Assembly (NCBI GenBank): GCA_017311185.1
Contig: JAESUZ010005101.1
Location: forward strand, 868,001 to 932,000
From: Proteles cristata cristata
Taxonomy: Eukaryota > Chordata > Mammalia > Carnivora > Hyaenidae
Direction: 5' to 3'
Length of the DNA: 64,000 nucleotides
Numbering within the stretch: the stretch's first letter is position 1; every line of letters begins with the position of its first letter. The notes beneath the pieces are model-generated. The model worked only from the letters and a program-made list of their open reading frames with translations, ran no database searches and had not been told where the DNA came from. Positions 33,678 through 45,855 of the stretch are shown piece after piece. A program made the translations under genes and the position numbers.

Positions 33678-33918
33678 GGGGTGATTGGGTGGCTCGGTTG
33701 GTTGGGCGTCTGACTTCAGCTCAGGTCATGATCTCACAGTTCTTGGGTTCAAGCCCCGTGTCAGGCTCTGTGCTGACAGCTCAGAGCCTGGAGCTGCTTC
33801 AGATTCTGCGTCTCGCCCTCTGTCTGCCCCTCCCCCACTTGTGCTCTATCTCGGGCTCTCTCTCTCTTTCCTTCCCTCTCTCTCTCTCTCATGAATAAAC
33901 ATTTTAAAAAATTAAAAA
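33678..33918 (+). mobile_element. felid SINE
   Basis: GGGGTGATTGGGTGGCTCGG head; the CT-rich middle is extended (33855-33890); AATAAACATTTTAAAAAATTAAAA tail. Confidence 0.86.
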
Positions 33919-34189
33919 AACCGGCTGACATCTCTGAAACTATATATGAAGGCATCTGTATTCAGAGCTTTGATGAGCTCAAACTGTTTGGTAAAGCTGG
34001 TATAGGGTGTAAGACCATTGTACTGTGTCCTGCCTCATTGAGATCAAATGCAGGAGAAGAAAAGCAGAATCGGGGGTGGCAGAGCCACAGTGACTCCCGC
34101 CCTCTGTCCTTTTCAACCATGTTCAGTGTGAGAAATAGGAAATAAATAAGCAAAAATGTCTACCACCCATAAATTACAGCCATTAACAT

Positions 34190-34870
34190 TTGCTGCATAC
34201 CCTTTCATTTTTACAAAAATAAGATCTTATCACATGCACTGCTCTGACATTGGTTCTTAAAATTTTTAAATATTGGGGCACCTGGGTGGCTCAGTCGGTT
34301 AAGTGTCTGACTTTGGCTCATGTCACGACGTCACGGTTTGTGGGTTCGAGCCCCACGTCAATCTATGTGCTGACAGCTCAGAGCCTGGAGCCTGCTTTGG
34401 ATTCTGTGTCTGCCTCTCTGTCTGCTCCTCCCCTGCTTGCTCTCTCTCTCTCTCTTTCTCTCAAAAATAAATATTCAAAAATTTAAAAATTTTAAAATAT
34501 GAATGACTTCATGTCAGTCAATGTTGATTTACATTATAATTTACGTAAGACTGTAAAATTGCCTTACTTTCATACATGGTAATTTATTGAATTCATACTC
34601 TGTTATCGTGCCTCAAGATAGTTTCTGATTTTTCACAGAAACATACGGAGATTGATGGAGTATCTTACACATACATCTTTATGTGTTAGTGCAAAACTAC
34701 CTTAAACACTTCTGGGAGTGGAATGGCTTGGTCAAAGGAAAGAAACATTTTGCAAGCTTTTGATACACACGGCCAGATTGTCTCCCAGAAAAGTTATACC
34801 TGGTTTGCTAGGAGTGGTCGTTTCCTCGAATCCGCACCCCCGCTGGTTTTATCATTTTTAAAAATCTTAA
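34190..34870 (-). mobile_element. old LINE-type fragment split by a SINE
   Basis: TTTTTACAAAAATAAGATCTTATCACATG on the left, and GGGAGTGGAATGGCTTGGTCAAAGG with GCCAGATTGTCTCCCAGAAAAG on the right, resemble antisense 3' UTR sequence of old L1 elements. The SINE at 34275-34484 divides it. Confidence 0.45.
34275..34484 (+). mobile_element. felid SINE inside an old LINE
   Basis: GGGGCACCTGGGTGGCTCAGTCGG head, near-complete; target AAAATTTTTAAATATT left with a similar AT-rich copy right. Confidence 0.87.
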
Positions 34871-35624
34871 TTTGCAAGCTTGACCCCTTCTCTTCAGTGT
34901 CTCTTACCTCTTCCTGTTTAGCTTCTCTGTCAGGTCCCAGCATGACCCCTGAAGTCATGCTTTAGGGATTAAAACAGTCGCCCGTTTCTCCTCTTTCCTT
35001 TGCCTAATATACAACTAAAGACTGTGGTAACCTCTGCCTTCCATACTTTCTGTCTTTGTTCATTGACTAGGTGGGTTAGTGATAAAGGGAGAATGTTCCA
35101 ACATCTTAGTTCTTTCTTGATTATCTTTTAGACTCTAGCTGTCACACTTTGACTCACTTTTTACTTTAACAGTCTAATCGAATCTACCCATCCCTGGCTT
35201 AAACTCTAGCTCTTTTAGGAATCAGAAGTTTTGTCCATCACCAAAGAAGATTGCAGCTGGTGTAATTCTCGGTGTTTTCCTCTTCGATCCGATTATAGAG
35301 ACTGGACTTCTTTCATACTTTTTTTGGGTTCCTCTTGCTCTAGGATTGGCTTTGGGTTTACACAACATGTTTCCACAACCTCAGGAGGCTTCACAAGCTC
35401 TCTTATCATTCAAAGGATACAATTTATTGTTCTTCCTACGTGAAAGGCCAAAGATACAAATAGCAAACAGGTTACTTAATGATATTCAGGCTAAAGTCGA
35501 ACTAGATGAAGAAATGTAGAACTGTAAAGTAATCAACTTCTTTCTCCTATCTCTTAACTTCCTGGTGTGTGGTTAATGTAGTAGGCTTGCAAATCCTAGG
35601 CTCGTAAGTTTTAAGAGTATATTG

Positions 35625-35735
35625 ATTAATTCACTGAGTTACTGAGGGCTACTCTGTTCTGAGCATTGCACTAGACCCTGGAAATACAAAGACAGCAAGT
35701 CATGCCCTTCACTTGCAGAAGCAAGGATCTTAACA
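35625..35735 (-). mobile_element. L2 3' end fragment
   Basis: TTGATTAATTCACTGAGTTACTGAGGGC...AGCATTGCACTAGACCCTGGAAATACAAAGACAG is the antisense L2 tail region. Confidence 0.5.
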
Positions 35736-35933
35736 CAACATTATGGACTAGAAGAGCCTTCTTTGCTTCCTAGCCCTGCGTTTGGGGCCTTATGCCTTCA
35801 GAGTGGTCAATTTTGGCATCGTGCTGCTTATTCTAAGCATAGTTGTGGTATCCAGAACATTTAGGAGATCCTTTTAGAATTGCTCTAAGAGACTGGAGTA
35901 CATTTATTAAAAGAAAAAAAAAAAAAAAGCTCA

Positions 35934-36130
35934 GGGGCCCCTGGGTGGCTCAGTTGGTTGAGTGTCCAACTTTGACTCAGGTCATGATCTCTTAGTTCAT
36001 GAGTTTGAGCCCCTCGTTGGGCTCTGTGCTGACACTTAAGAGCCTGGAGCTTCCTTTGGATTCTCAGTCTCCCTCTCTCTCTGCCCCTCCCCCACTCCTG
36101 CTCTGTCTCTCAAAAATAAACAAACATAAA
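35934..36130 (+). mobile_element. felid SINE
   Basis: GGGGCCCCTGGGTGGCTCAG head; inserted in or next to an A run, with AAAAGCTCA on both sides. Confidence 0.86.
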
Positions 36131-36434
36131 AAAAAAAAGGAAAAGCTCAATGGCATGAAATCTTTTTCCCTTAAGGGAAAATCTGCTCTTTTTCTTACTT
36201 GGAAAGTCTCAAAGATCTAGAAAATACAGGTAGATGATAACGTGACAAGTGCCTGAGGACCTGCTGGCCAGAATTAACAAATGTTAACACTTGGTCACTT
36301 TTGTCTTAGGTGTTTCTAAATGAGAGACAAGAACATTAAGTTTGAATTCCCCCTTATTCTTCTTTTCTATCCTATTCTCTTTCTTTCTCCTTCAGAGTCC
36401 AGCACTCTCACCATGTTGTATTTTTATTCACTTT

Positions 36435-36626
36435 TGAGGTCTCTTTATTTATTTGGAGTGGGGGAGGGACAGAGAGAGAGGAAGAGAGCGAATCCCAAGC
36501 AGGTTTAACACTCTCAGCCCAGAGCCTGACGTGGGGCTCCATCCCATGAACTGTGAGATCATGACCTGAGCCAAAATCAAAATCAAGAGCTAAATGTTTA
36601 ACCGCCTGAGCCACCCAGGTGTCTCT
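36435..36626 (-). mobile_element. felid SINE, older type
   Basis: Antisense copy with CAAAATCAAAATCAAGAGCTAAATG, a small duplication of AAAATC within the head part. Confidence 0.8.
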
Positions 36627-36638
36627 CCAAGGTGTACT

Positions 36639-36642
<4 letters not shown>

Positions 36643-36690
<48 letters not shown>
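36643..36690. repeat. (GT)24 microsatellite in intron 1
   Basis: Perfect 48-base GT run; long perfect runs of this kind are usually polymorphic. Confidence 0.95.
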
Positions 36691-36692
<2 letters not shown>

Positions 36693-37039
36693 ACATATCC
36701 ATGAACAACGTATTGTATGGTTTCTGGAATGAGCCGAAGCTAATAGCGGGTCATCAAGCCTATTCCAGTAGGTAGTATCAGTTTGAATTAATGAGGAGAT
36801 ATGACTGTAAAATAAGGGAGCAGGGGGTTCAGGTCCCTCCTCAAGAAAGCTCTGAAAGCTGCTGCAAAGCAGAACCCCTGGCTCCAGAAGACAGCTCTGT
36901 CAGAGTCAGTTCCGTGGCGCCTCTGTGCATGAAGAATGACAGGTGTTGTGACGTGGACATTCTGCTAATGTTGCTTTTGTCAGTCGCGCCTTACATTACA
37001 GTCACATCAGTCATTTCCTGGAAGGGCTAGGAAATTTCT

Positions 37040-37231
37040 CAGCCCCTAAGTGGCTCAGTTAGTTGAGCGTCTGACTCTTGATTCTGGCTGGGGTCATGAT
37101 CTCAGGGTTCATGGGATCGAGCCCTGCCTCAGGCTCTGTGTTGACAGTGCAGAACCTGCTTGGGATCCTCTCTCTTCCTCTCTCTGCCCCTCCCCCCCAC
37201 TCTCAAAATAAGTAAGTAAACAAATAAATAT
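37040..37231 (+). mobile_element. felid SINE, older type
   Basis: GCCCCTAAGTGGCTCAGTTAGTTGAGCG head, GACTCTTGATTCTGGC, AGTGCAGAACCTGCTTGGG. Lies 86 bases before an opposite copy. Confidence 0.82.
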
Positions 37232-37316
37232 ATATTTTTGGTTTGCATCAGATAAATGTCCTCAGGATCTGCAGTTGACCTGAGATAAGGAGTTATGTTG
37301 TTAACATGTTTATTTT

Positions 37317-37540
37317 AAAAAAACTGTTTTTCAGTGTTGTGTTTATTTTTGAGAGAGAGAGAGAGACAGCGTGAGCAGGAGAGGGTCAGAGAGAGAGAGG
37401 GAGACCCAGAATCCGAAGACAGGCTCCAGGCTCTGAGCTGTCAGCACAGAGTCCGACATGGGACTGACACCCACGAATTGTGAGATCATGACCTGAGCCC
37501 AAGTCGGGCGCATAACCAACCGAGCCACCCAGGCGCCGTC
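37317..37540 (-). mobile_element. felid SINE
   Basis: Full antisense copy; target TTAACATGTTTATTTT at 37301-37316 and about 37542-37557. Confidence 0.88.
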
Positions 37541-38271
37541 ATTAACATGTTTATTTTTAAATAATACGGTTTTAAAAGCACAGAATACAACTTTTGTCTC
37601 ATTGCCTGGACATGTGATTAGAGAAAGTATGTAAATTAGCAACGGGGGTGTGGTGTTTGCTACAAAGCACATGGTTCTTCTGGCCTTGCTCCGACTGAGC
37701 CGCGGGGCCGGGTTCTCCCCTCTCTTAACAGGGAGACATCGTCCGCTGGTGCACCGCACCTCATATGCGGAAAAGTGGGGAGAATGGCCACAGAGAGAAG
37801 TGCTGTCCCCCAGATCGCCGCTTTGCCTTGCTGGGACACGGGGCATCACTCCGCACACAGCAAGCCCCTTCCGCGGTGCAAGTGGTGGAATTCTCCGGAT
37901 TCACTTCTGGGCCACGTACCGGAGCAGTCAGAGAAGCTGAACTCTCACTGAAAGGCTAGCCCCCGGGGGGCCCGGGTCATTAGGATGTCACACTCGAGAT
38001 GCCTCGGGCATGCGACTCACCCCACAGTGATTTGCACTAGAATAATGTCCAGTTCCCTGATGCTAGCAGAAAAACCCAGGCTCAAAGTCCACTAAAAATG
38101 TACCTTATCCTGCTGTTTAACGTAGATGTTGTGTCAAGGCAGTGGTGGCCATCTGTTCTCTGTGGGAACAAGAGTGTCCCCTCCTGTTGACGTTCTGACT
38201 GGTTTGCCTCACCTACGAGTATTGTACTCTTCCGTTCTAAACCACTGCCCGTGCTCACAGTATCCCTTTAT

Positions 38272-38479
38272 TTTTTTAAAATGTTATTTATTCATTTTGA
38301 GAGAGAGAGAGAGTGAGCAGGGGAGGAGCAGAGAGAGGAGAGAGAGAAACCCAAGTAGGCTCCATGCCGTCAATGCAGACAGAGCTGGATACAGGACTCG
38401 AACTCACAAACCATGAGATCACGCCCTGAGCCGAGATCCAGAGTCAGACGCTTAAGCGACTGAGCCACCCCGGCGCCCC
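38272..38479 (-). mobile_element. felid SINE, older type
   Basis: Antisense copy with GAGATCCAGAGTCAGACGCTTAAGCGACTGAG and CACCCCGGCGCCCC end. Confidence 0.83.
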
Positions 38480-39019
38480 TCCTAACATCCCTTCAGAAAG
38501 GGTAGCCAATTTACCTGTTGTATATTGTTCCCTTTCCAATAACCTCATTCAACTCACAAGTGTTTCGGAGTGCCTCGAGCTTTCTCTAGGCATTGTGTGA
38601 GGGGAAGACCTAACAACCAGCAAATGTCCCCAGAATTCAGCTGGAGTGAGCAGGTGGACACAGGAGGTGAAGTTTGTGTGGCTGGGTGAGGGTTAGAGCA
38701 AGAATGTTGGCCGAGCTCAGGGTGGGGAGGGGAGAGTGTTCCAGCGGCCCTGGGGGGAGGGTTCAGCCGGCCCTGAGGGACGGGGGGTGAGTGACACATG
38801 TTTACTGGTCACTGGTATGATGAGAAGACTAAGCAGCAGTGTGCAGAATGGATGGGTGGGGCCGCTGCGTGGGGGGTCCTGTGAGATGGGTGAGGAGGGA
38901 GCCACAGCCCTCCCCATGTGAGGTGATGAGGTCTGGGATCAGGCTGGGGTCTGGAGAAGAGACTGGAAGGGGACTGTGTTCATAGATGCCTCAAAGGGAA
39001 CCGACTGGACTTGAGAAGC

Positions 39020-39830
39020 ACCTAAATATTTATTCAGTTGCTCATGTGCTGAACACTGACGGCAGCCTGCTGTGTGCCTGGCGGTGTTCTAAGGTCGAGC
39101 ACAGAGCCCTGAGCAAGACAGATAAGGTTCTGGTTCTAAAAGAAGTCATCCTCCAGCGCAGAGATAACAAGGATGTACAGCAGGAAATAAACAAGGAAGT
39201 ATCAGATAACACAGGTGCTACGCAGAGAATGTAAAAGGGCCATATGGAGAGTGTGGATACATCAAAAGGTTGAGCAAGGAAGGGATCCCCGGGTAGATCA
39301 CTGGGAGCCAGACCAGGCAGGGGAATTAGCAAGGGCTGTGGCTGGAGCAAGAGGCTGGTGCGTTGGAAGAAGAGAAACAGCCAGGGTGTCTGGAGTGCAG
39401 TGGATGAAGGGGGGTGGGGGGTGGGGGTGGTCGACAGAGAGGGAAAAGAAAAGCAGGCAGCAACCCAATCCTTACAAGCAATGGGGGGCATTTAAATGTT
39501 ACTCCAAGCGTGATGGGACGGTTTCTGGAACAGGGGCATGACTTGATTGACTTTTGGGTTTAAAAGCGCCCTCTGGCTTCCCTACAGAGAAGCAGAGAGT
39601 AGAAACAAGGGGAGGGACCGGGAGGTAGTCGGGGTCCAGGGGACAGATGATGCCTACATGACAAGAGAGCTGGGTCTACAGGGGACAGGGGATGTGAGGT
39701 CTGACACACAGCTTGGAGACTGAGTGGGCGTGCCAGATGTCGGGGAGACGGGCAGTGAGAGAAAAAGAGAAATCGCCATGTCTCCGGGGTTGAAGTTAAC
39801 GGGTGGATATTGACGCTTTTCACAGAAATT
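39020..39830 (-). mobile_element. old L2-like LINE, antisense
   Basis: GTGTTCTAAGGTCGAGCACAGAGCCCTGAGCAAGACAG and, further on, GGAACAGGGGCATGACTTGATTGAC with GCCCTCTGGCTTCCC follow the order of a long antisense L2-type repeat. Most of the 82-149 codon open frames here come from it. The family assignment is from memory of the pattern. Confidence 0.45.
39409..39430 (+). repeat. G-run cluster (possible G-quadruplex)
   Basis: G runs of 6, 6, 5 and 2 separated by single T bases. Confidence 0.6.
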
Positions 39831-40799
39831 GAAAAGCTTGGACGGAGAGCAGACTTTTAGGGTGAACCAAGAATTTAATTGGGGGCATATTAAGTCTAAG
39901 GGGCATAATAGAAATTCAAATGGAACTTCCTACTGTGTAGTTTTATTTAGGAACCTGAGACCCTGGAGAGAGGTCAGAGCTGGATACTTAAATTGGAAGG
40001 TCACGACCACGATATTTTTCAAAATGGGAGAAAAGAAGATACTGAAATTATCTTGATAAGATTTTGACAGCCACAAAGCTATACGTATGGGATGAAATAG
40101 TTCTTATTGAAAAATAAACATGTATATATCTCCCTATAGAGATAGTAGATCAATACATGTGATAGGGAGGGTCCCAGAGGACGTATGCCAATATGTTATT
40201 GGTGTTATACCTGGGTAGTTGTGTTATTGATGATTCTTGTTTATGGCACGATGAAGTGTGTGGATGTATGTATATTTTCCAGATTTTCTTCACAGTTTTG
40301 TAATTGGGAAAAGTAATAGTTACAAAAGAGATACCTCGCCTCCCTGCCCGATTTCCAGATTTCCTTTCTGGCAAATTGGATAAAGATGGTGCCAGTGAGA
40401 AAATGTGAAAACTTGGAATCTGAGTACGTTTTGGGAGGATGATTTGGTACACGTCGTATAGAGTTTTTGTTTAAGAGAATGGAGCCGACTGCACATTGAC
40501 ATATATTCAGCGAGATCTCCTTCCCTGTGACAGGATTTTACTTTTCACCTTAGGGAAGGTGATTGGGTCCCTTCGAGGTGAAGCTTCAAGAGCCAGCCCG
40601 ACATTTGGCACACCCTCTTTTCCCTATTCTGTACAACCAGCAACGTTCCCGACTGATCTGTCAGCCTGCGTCCTGGAGAAAAGACCATTAGGACAAGGTC
40701 ACGCTTGCTCCCTGGAGGTCTTGGTTTTAAGAAAGCCACTAAGATTTTTGGATTCTTTGTTACCACAGCATAACCAAGCCTACTCTGACTAATGCAGAT

Positions 40800-41340
40800 A
40801 ACATAAAATACACAACATTTCTATCGGGCAGCTTGAGATACAGGCTTGAGGCTTGAATGACAGATCGGGATGGAATATATGAATTAGGAAGTCATCAGTG
40901 AAAGTGGGAAGGGATAGTGGGGAGAGAAAAATAGTGGGTCTAGGCTCCAGCCAGTGCCACTTGGTACAATAGAGGAAATCTACAAAAAGAGAGGAAGAAG
41001 AATTGGGCCCAGATAGGGCAGAGGGGGTGAAAAGCAAGCTAGAAAAGCGAGCTAACAGGGCAGTTAAAAAGGTCAGATGCCAAACGATGAGGACAAAGAA
41101 AGAGTCCTTGGATTTGGCCTGCTGGTGGTCCGTGTAAACGTCTGACCCAGCAGTTTTAGCGGAGCTGTGGGGAAGGAAGTCGGATTTCATAGGGTTATGG
41201 GGGGGAGTCAGTGCAGAGGAAATGGAGGAAGCTGGTAGAGACCTCTCCTTTATAAAGTTTGGATGAGGCAGAAGAGAAGTGGGACAACGGTAACCAGAAG
41301 GTTCTAAGGAAGCTTTGGCTTTTACAGACTTAACCCACAT
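40800..41340 (-). mobile_element. old L2-like LINE piece, antisense
   Basis: AATTAGGAAGTCATCAGTGAAAGTGG...GTACAATAGAGGAAATCTAC and the following purine-rich stretch look like the continuation of the element at 39020, separated by unrelated sequence. It is diverged, so the call is tentative. Confidence 0.35.
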
Positions 41341-41692
41341 TGCTGGACGTGTGCTCTGACCTTAGAGGAAGCGCGTGTATGTTTTGTTCCCAGAAAATAA
41401 GTCTTACATGTGGATAAAGAGGCTCAGAAGACCCGCCGCTGTCTGATAGATCGAAAATCTGGCATTACTCCAGTATTTAGTCCCCCTAACAGTAAATAAA
41501 ACACTCTATTTACATATTTTCTTCCTGGGAGATTCTGACAGTGTTCTCTGGCCACTGTCCTGTATTATCTTTCAGAACTGATAACCCTTTCTATTTTATT
41601 ATCTGTATGTCTAACTTTGTACGCCTGAAGTACAAAAAATGCTAGGAAAGAGTACCAGTATCCATTCTGTTTTGCTGTTTGACAAACCACCC

Positions 41693-42323
41693 GTTGTGGG
41701 TAGAATTGTGTGTTCCCCCCAAAGATTTCTAAGCCTTGGTGCCTGTGAGTGTCCTCTTACTCTGGAAAGAGTGTCTTTGCAGGTTTAAGTTGAGATGAGG
41801 TCATACTAGGTTTTTTTTTTAATATTTTATTTTTTAAGAGACACAGACAGAGTGCAAGCAGGGGAAGGCCAGAGAGAACCCAGAATCCGAAGCAGGCTCC
41901 AGGCTCTGAGCTGTCAGCACAGAGCCCACCGCAGGGCTCAAAGCCACAAGTGCGAAATCATGACCTGAGCCGAAGTCGGACGCTTAACCAACTGAGCCAT
42001 CCAGGCGCCCCAAGGTCATACTGGGTCATAGTGGGGCCTAAATCTTATCACTGGCATCCTTATAAGAAGAGACAAAGAGCCAGAGACACCCACGGAGACA
42101 GAGGCAGAGATAGGAGTCATGTCACCACAAACCAGGGAGCACTAAGGTCTGCCAGCAACCACTGGAAGGTAGAGAGGCAAGGAAGGATTCTTCCCCGGAG
42201 CCGTCAGAGGGAGCATGGTCCTGCTGATACCTTGATTTTGGACTTCTGGCCTCCAGAACAGCTACAGAATAAATCCCACTGGGTCTGTGGTAATTTGTTA
42301 TGGCCCTAGGAAACTAATCCACT
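41693..42323 (+). mobile_element. MLT1-type MaLR LTR interrupted by a SINE
   Basis: The head matches the GTGTTCCCCCCAAAGATTT...CCTTGGTGCC pattern, the middle GAGATGAGGTCATACT and CCTTATAAGAAGAG, and the end CCTTGATTTTGGACTTCTGG...CCTCCAGAAC...AATAAAT...TTGTTATGGCCCTAGGAAACTAAT. The SINE at 41811-42011 and its duplicated target split it. Confidence 0.65.
41811..42011 (-). mobile_element. felid SINE inside an MLT1
   Basis: Full antisense copy; target AGGTCATACTAGG at 41798-41810 and AGGTCATACTGGG at about 42013-42025. Confidence 0.88.
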
Positions 42324-42780
42324 ACCCCCAAAGTTTATTGACTTAAAAGCAACAGCAGATTATTATTTCTCATGATTCTGTGGGTTGGAAATTGGGGCCA
42401 GGCTCAGTGGGGCAGTTCCTCTGGTCTTGCTGTGGTCGTTCATGTGACTGTAATTACCTGGTGGGTCAACAGGAATGGAATGGCTAGGATAGCGTCACTC
42501 GCAAGTTCAGGGCTACGGTGTTCCTGTTCCTCCTCACACGGCCCCTTATCTTTCAGGAGTCTAGCTTGATATTCTGTATGGGGTTGAGAGAACTTTCTAA
42601 GAAGAAGAGGTTGGAAGCCACTAGGCTCCTTGAGCCTTAATTTAGAACTTCCAGAACATTCCTTCTACCATATTAATTGGTTAAACCAAGTCACCAGGCA
42701 AAAACCCAGCTTTAAGTGGTCGGAAACAGATTCAGTCTCTCAGTGGGAGGAGCTGCAAAATATTTGGCCACTTTAATCTG
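42324..42780 (+). mobile_element. old interspersed repeat of uncertain family
   Basis: Pattern AAAGTTTATTGACTTAAAAGCAACA, then TTCTCATGATTCTGTGGGTTGG and, at the end, TGGGAGGAGCTGCAAAATATTTGGCCA. I recognise the layout as a common mammalian interspersed repeat directly abutting the MLT1, but cannot name the family with certainty. Confidence 0.45.
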
Positions 42781-44014
42781 AAAGAGAGAAATCATATTCC
42801 ATTTCAAACTTCACGTGTCGAAGCAGAAAGTCTTGTCATTCCCTGCTCAGATCACAGTACCCATTTTACTGGCAGGAACACTGAGAACAAATTAAATGGA
42901 CTCCTTCAAAGCGGCCCATGAGTCATGCCTTGTGAAAGACTTTTTTGGTCCATGGAAGTGAGGGAAATGTCTGGGAGAGCAAATCACAGTCCTGCCTGGG
43001 GGCAGGTGAGTGGACTTAATAACTTGGGTTTCTCTTCAATTCCATAATTACATCGATGGAGCCACAATTGTAGGGCTGTCTGGTCCAGAGATGAAGCAGC
43101 CACTTCTGGTTATCTTGTGTGTCACTTTCAAGCACGAGGTACTTGAAAATTCCTGTGTGTCACTCAAAGGAGCAGGATTTGAGGCTACATTATGTGACTG
43201 GAAAAGGGGTCAGCGAGTTCTTTATCCTCGGAAGTTATCGTATGGGCTTAGAAATTCAGTAGCGTTGTGGTCCGTTGTACGCCCTGGGCTGGGAAAATCA
43301 CAGAGACTAGGAAGACAGAATAGAGCAAAAGGCCGGCCTGTGAGGAAGGTACGTGTTACAGGCTGTCTCAGAAGGATTACCCTGTATCGGTTAGGGTTGC
43401 TGCCGGGAACAGTCAACAAATTAGGAGTTTACTTGTTTTTCTTGTATAGCAAGTGTTCCAGTGGTCGGCAGTCCAGACTTGGTAGGAGAGCCCAGGATTT
43501 CGGTGGAGACCAGGTTCCTTGTGTCCTTGTTTTCCATCATCCTTAGTGGGTGGCTCTCATTCTCATGGCTATACGGATGGTTCCTGAGACTCTGTGCATT
43601 AAAAAAACATTGAAGACAGGAAGAAGAGGGAAGGCAAAAGAGCCAGGTCTGCTAACATTGTTCCCTTTTAAGGGACTTTTCCAGAAAATGGAAACTGGAC
43701 ATTTGCTGTGTATCACATTTGGTCAGATCTGTGTTACCTCCAAGGGAGGTTGGTAAATATCGTTGTTATTAGCCCAACACACTGCCACTTCCACAAAAGC
43801 AAGGTTGAGTTAGAATGAAGGGGATAACGGGTACCGATAAGCAACTAGTGGTCTCTGCTCTGGACCCCCCCAAATTGCCGTGGGTATGAGTTAGCAACAG
43901 GACTTCCATTGTAGCATCATGGCACCTCCAACCCCTGAATACTTATGTTAGATTCAAGCTCTTCGAGTTCCAGGATCGTGGCCAAAGGAGGAGGAGTCAT
44001 ATCCAGTCTTAGAG
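42781..44014. other. unassigned 1.2-kb stretch of intron 1
   Basis: It contains no SINE. The longest frame is plus 43010-43546 (178 codons), without domain, family likeness or flanking splice logic. I see no other structure. Confidence 0.4.
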
Positions 44015-44240
44015 GTCCAGTATGAATCAGGGTAAAGGAGCTGTCATAACAAATAGTCCCAAAATCTCAGTGGAATAACCCAACAGAAATCCATTTTATA
44101 TTCATGTCACAGACTGAGGCAGGTCAGGTGGCCTTTCTTCTCCAAGTAATGGCTCTGGAATCCAGGCTGCTTCACCCTTATGACTCTGTCATCTGGTAGC
44201 TTTTAGGTTACTCTGGCATCATTCAGCCGGTGGCCAAGAA
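44015..44240 (+). mobile_element. old interspersed repeat of uncertain family
   Basis: GCTGTCATAACAAATAGTCCCAAAATCTCAGTGG followed by an AACAGAAATCCATTTTATATTCATG stretch is the start of a common mammalian repeat related in layout to the one at 42324. It is strongly diverged. Confidence 0.4.
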
Positions 44241-45122
44241 GAAGAGACAGTGAAAGATTTTATACCCAGTTCTCATACCTCAGCTCAATAGGGGTGCACA
44301 TCCGTTCTCACATTACATGGTGAGGACTACCTATGAGGTCCGCTGATACGCAGGGAGGGCTGGGGAATACAGTTCTTGTCTGGCAGCCACAGGCCAGCAA
44401 CAGTGCGTCCCTGTGAGTGGGGAGCATGAATCTTTGGGGGCCCGCTAGCCGTCTCTGCCTCAGGGTCCTGGGCCATTAACACAATGGCCATTAACACAAT
44501 GTCAGTAAACCTACAGACAGGCCTGCTTTGCTGTGCTCTGGGCGAATAGGTAAAACCCATGTCCGTATGGATGTGGAGACTGCCAGGGAAGCAAAATCCA
44601 AAAGCGTGTGGACTGACTCTCCTGAGATTCTAGGTGGAGACACTCAGAATACAAGTCACACCTATCCTCTGAGGCAGGGTGGCCAAGAGCAGGGAAAAAA
44701 CATTTTTTTTTAAATCTCATTGAAATCAAGACACCAGAAGGGTCCACTTGCCACGTGCAAGTGGATCTTTTCTAGACACCCCACACGGGGATAAGGTGCC
44801 AGGTTGCTTGGCCGTTTCTTTTTTCCCCTGAGACCAGCATTTTAAAAGTATTTGAGGAAAACCCAGAAGATCAAGGTATTTTTGAACAGCTTTTGAGTGA
44901 TTAAATTGGAATGAATATTTTATTTGGCACGAAACAACATGCCATCGAAGAGAAAGAAGCACTCTGAAACAGCCACTCCCACTTGTGGGGTTGTGGTGTG
45001 ATGGTCCCACCTCCCCTCTGTGACAGAATTTTGATGAGAAGCTGAGCCACTTTGCTTTCCGTGACTGGTGTACTTTGGGTCCGAGGACTCCTCTTGTTTT
45101 ATTGGCCTTTGAATCATTATTT

Positions 45123-45319
45123 TAAAATATTTATTTATTTACTTTTGAGAGAGAGAGTGCACAAGCAGGGTAGGGAAAAGAGAGAGGGAGACAGAGAATC
45201 CAAGGCAGCTCTGAGTTATGAGCAAAGAGCCTGATGCGGGTGTTGATCCCATGAACCGTGAGATCGTGATGTGTGCTGAAGTTAAATGCTTAACTGACTG
45301 AGCATGCTCGGGTGCCCCT
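45123..45319 (-). mobile_element. felid SINE
   Basis: Antisense copy with decayed end GAGCATGCTCGGGTGCCCC; target GCCTTTGAATCATT at 45105-45118 and 45320-45333. Confidence 0.86.
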
Positions 45320-45439
45320 GCCTTTGAATCATTTTAATTATCTGTGAGATCAGTCTTCCTGTTCATGTTACCGTTTGTCGTAATGAAAAACTCTTCAGCC
45401 GTCACTGCAGGGAGAAAAGAGGGTGGACCTTCAAGTCAG

Positions 45440-45620
45440 AATTTTGGGAGACAAGTCAGGTTCCCGTCCCCCTCCAGGGCTTCTCAGTGGGAGCGTCTTT
45501 TGCAAGTTCTTTAACTTTCCTGAGTCTTAATCGTTTCCACCTGTAAAACAGAATGCTACCACTGTCACTGGGTCAGATGATATAATGTCTATGAGGATAC
45601 TATGTAAACCAAAGAGCAGA
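45440..45620 (+). mobile_element. MIR
   Basis: TTGCAAGTTCTTTAACTTTCCTGAGTCTTAATCG, then CACCTGTAAAACAGAATG and a GGATACTATGTAAA end match a diverged sense MIR. Confidence 0.6.
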
Positions 45621-45644
45621 CACACGTATTAAGGAACCATCTGC

Positions 45645-45855
45645 GGGGCACCTGGGTGGCTTAGTCGGTTAAGCGTCCGACTTTCGCTTGGGTCATGATC
45701 TCGCGGTTCGTGGGTTCGAGCCCCGCATCGGGCTCTGTGCTGACTGCCAGCTCAGAGCCTGGAGCCTATTCCAGAGTCTGCATCTCCCTCTCTCTGACCC
45801 TCCCCTGTTCACGCTGTCTCTCTCTCTCTGAGAAATAAATAAAAATAAAAAAAAA
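45645..45855 (+). mobile_element. felid SINE, young type
   Basis: Close-to-consensus young copy; perfect target AAGGAACCATCTGC at 45631-45644 and 45856-45869. Confidence 0.92.

Noticed and set aside
33665..33898. Many 60-100 codon frames with VAQLVKRPTSAQVMIS-like peptides
   Set aside because: The same peptide recurs wherever a felid SINE is translated in a given frame; none is a gene.
39042..39541. Overlapping sense and antisense frames of 108-149 codons
   Set aside because: They lie in an old, purine-rich L2-like repeat; openness on both strands points to composition rather than coding.
43010..43546. 178-codon open frame in intron 1
   Set aside because: No start context of note, no domain or family likeness, nothing resembling a gene around it; chance length is plausible in 64 kb read in six frames.
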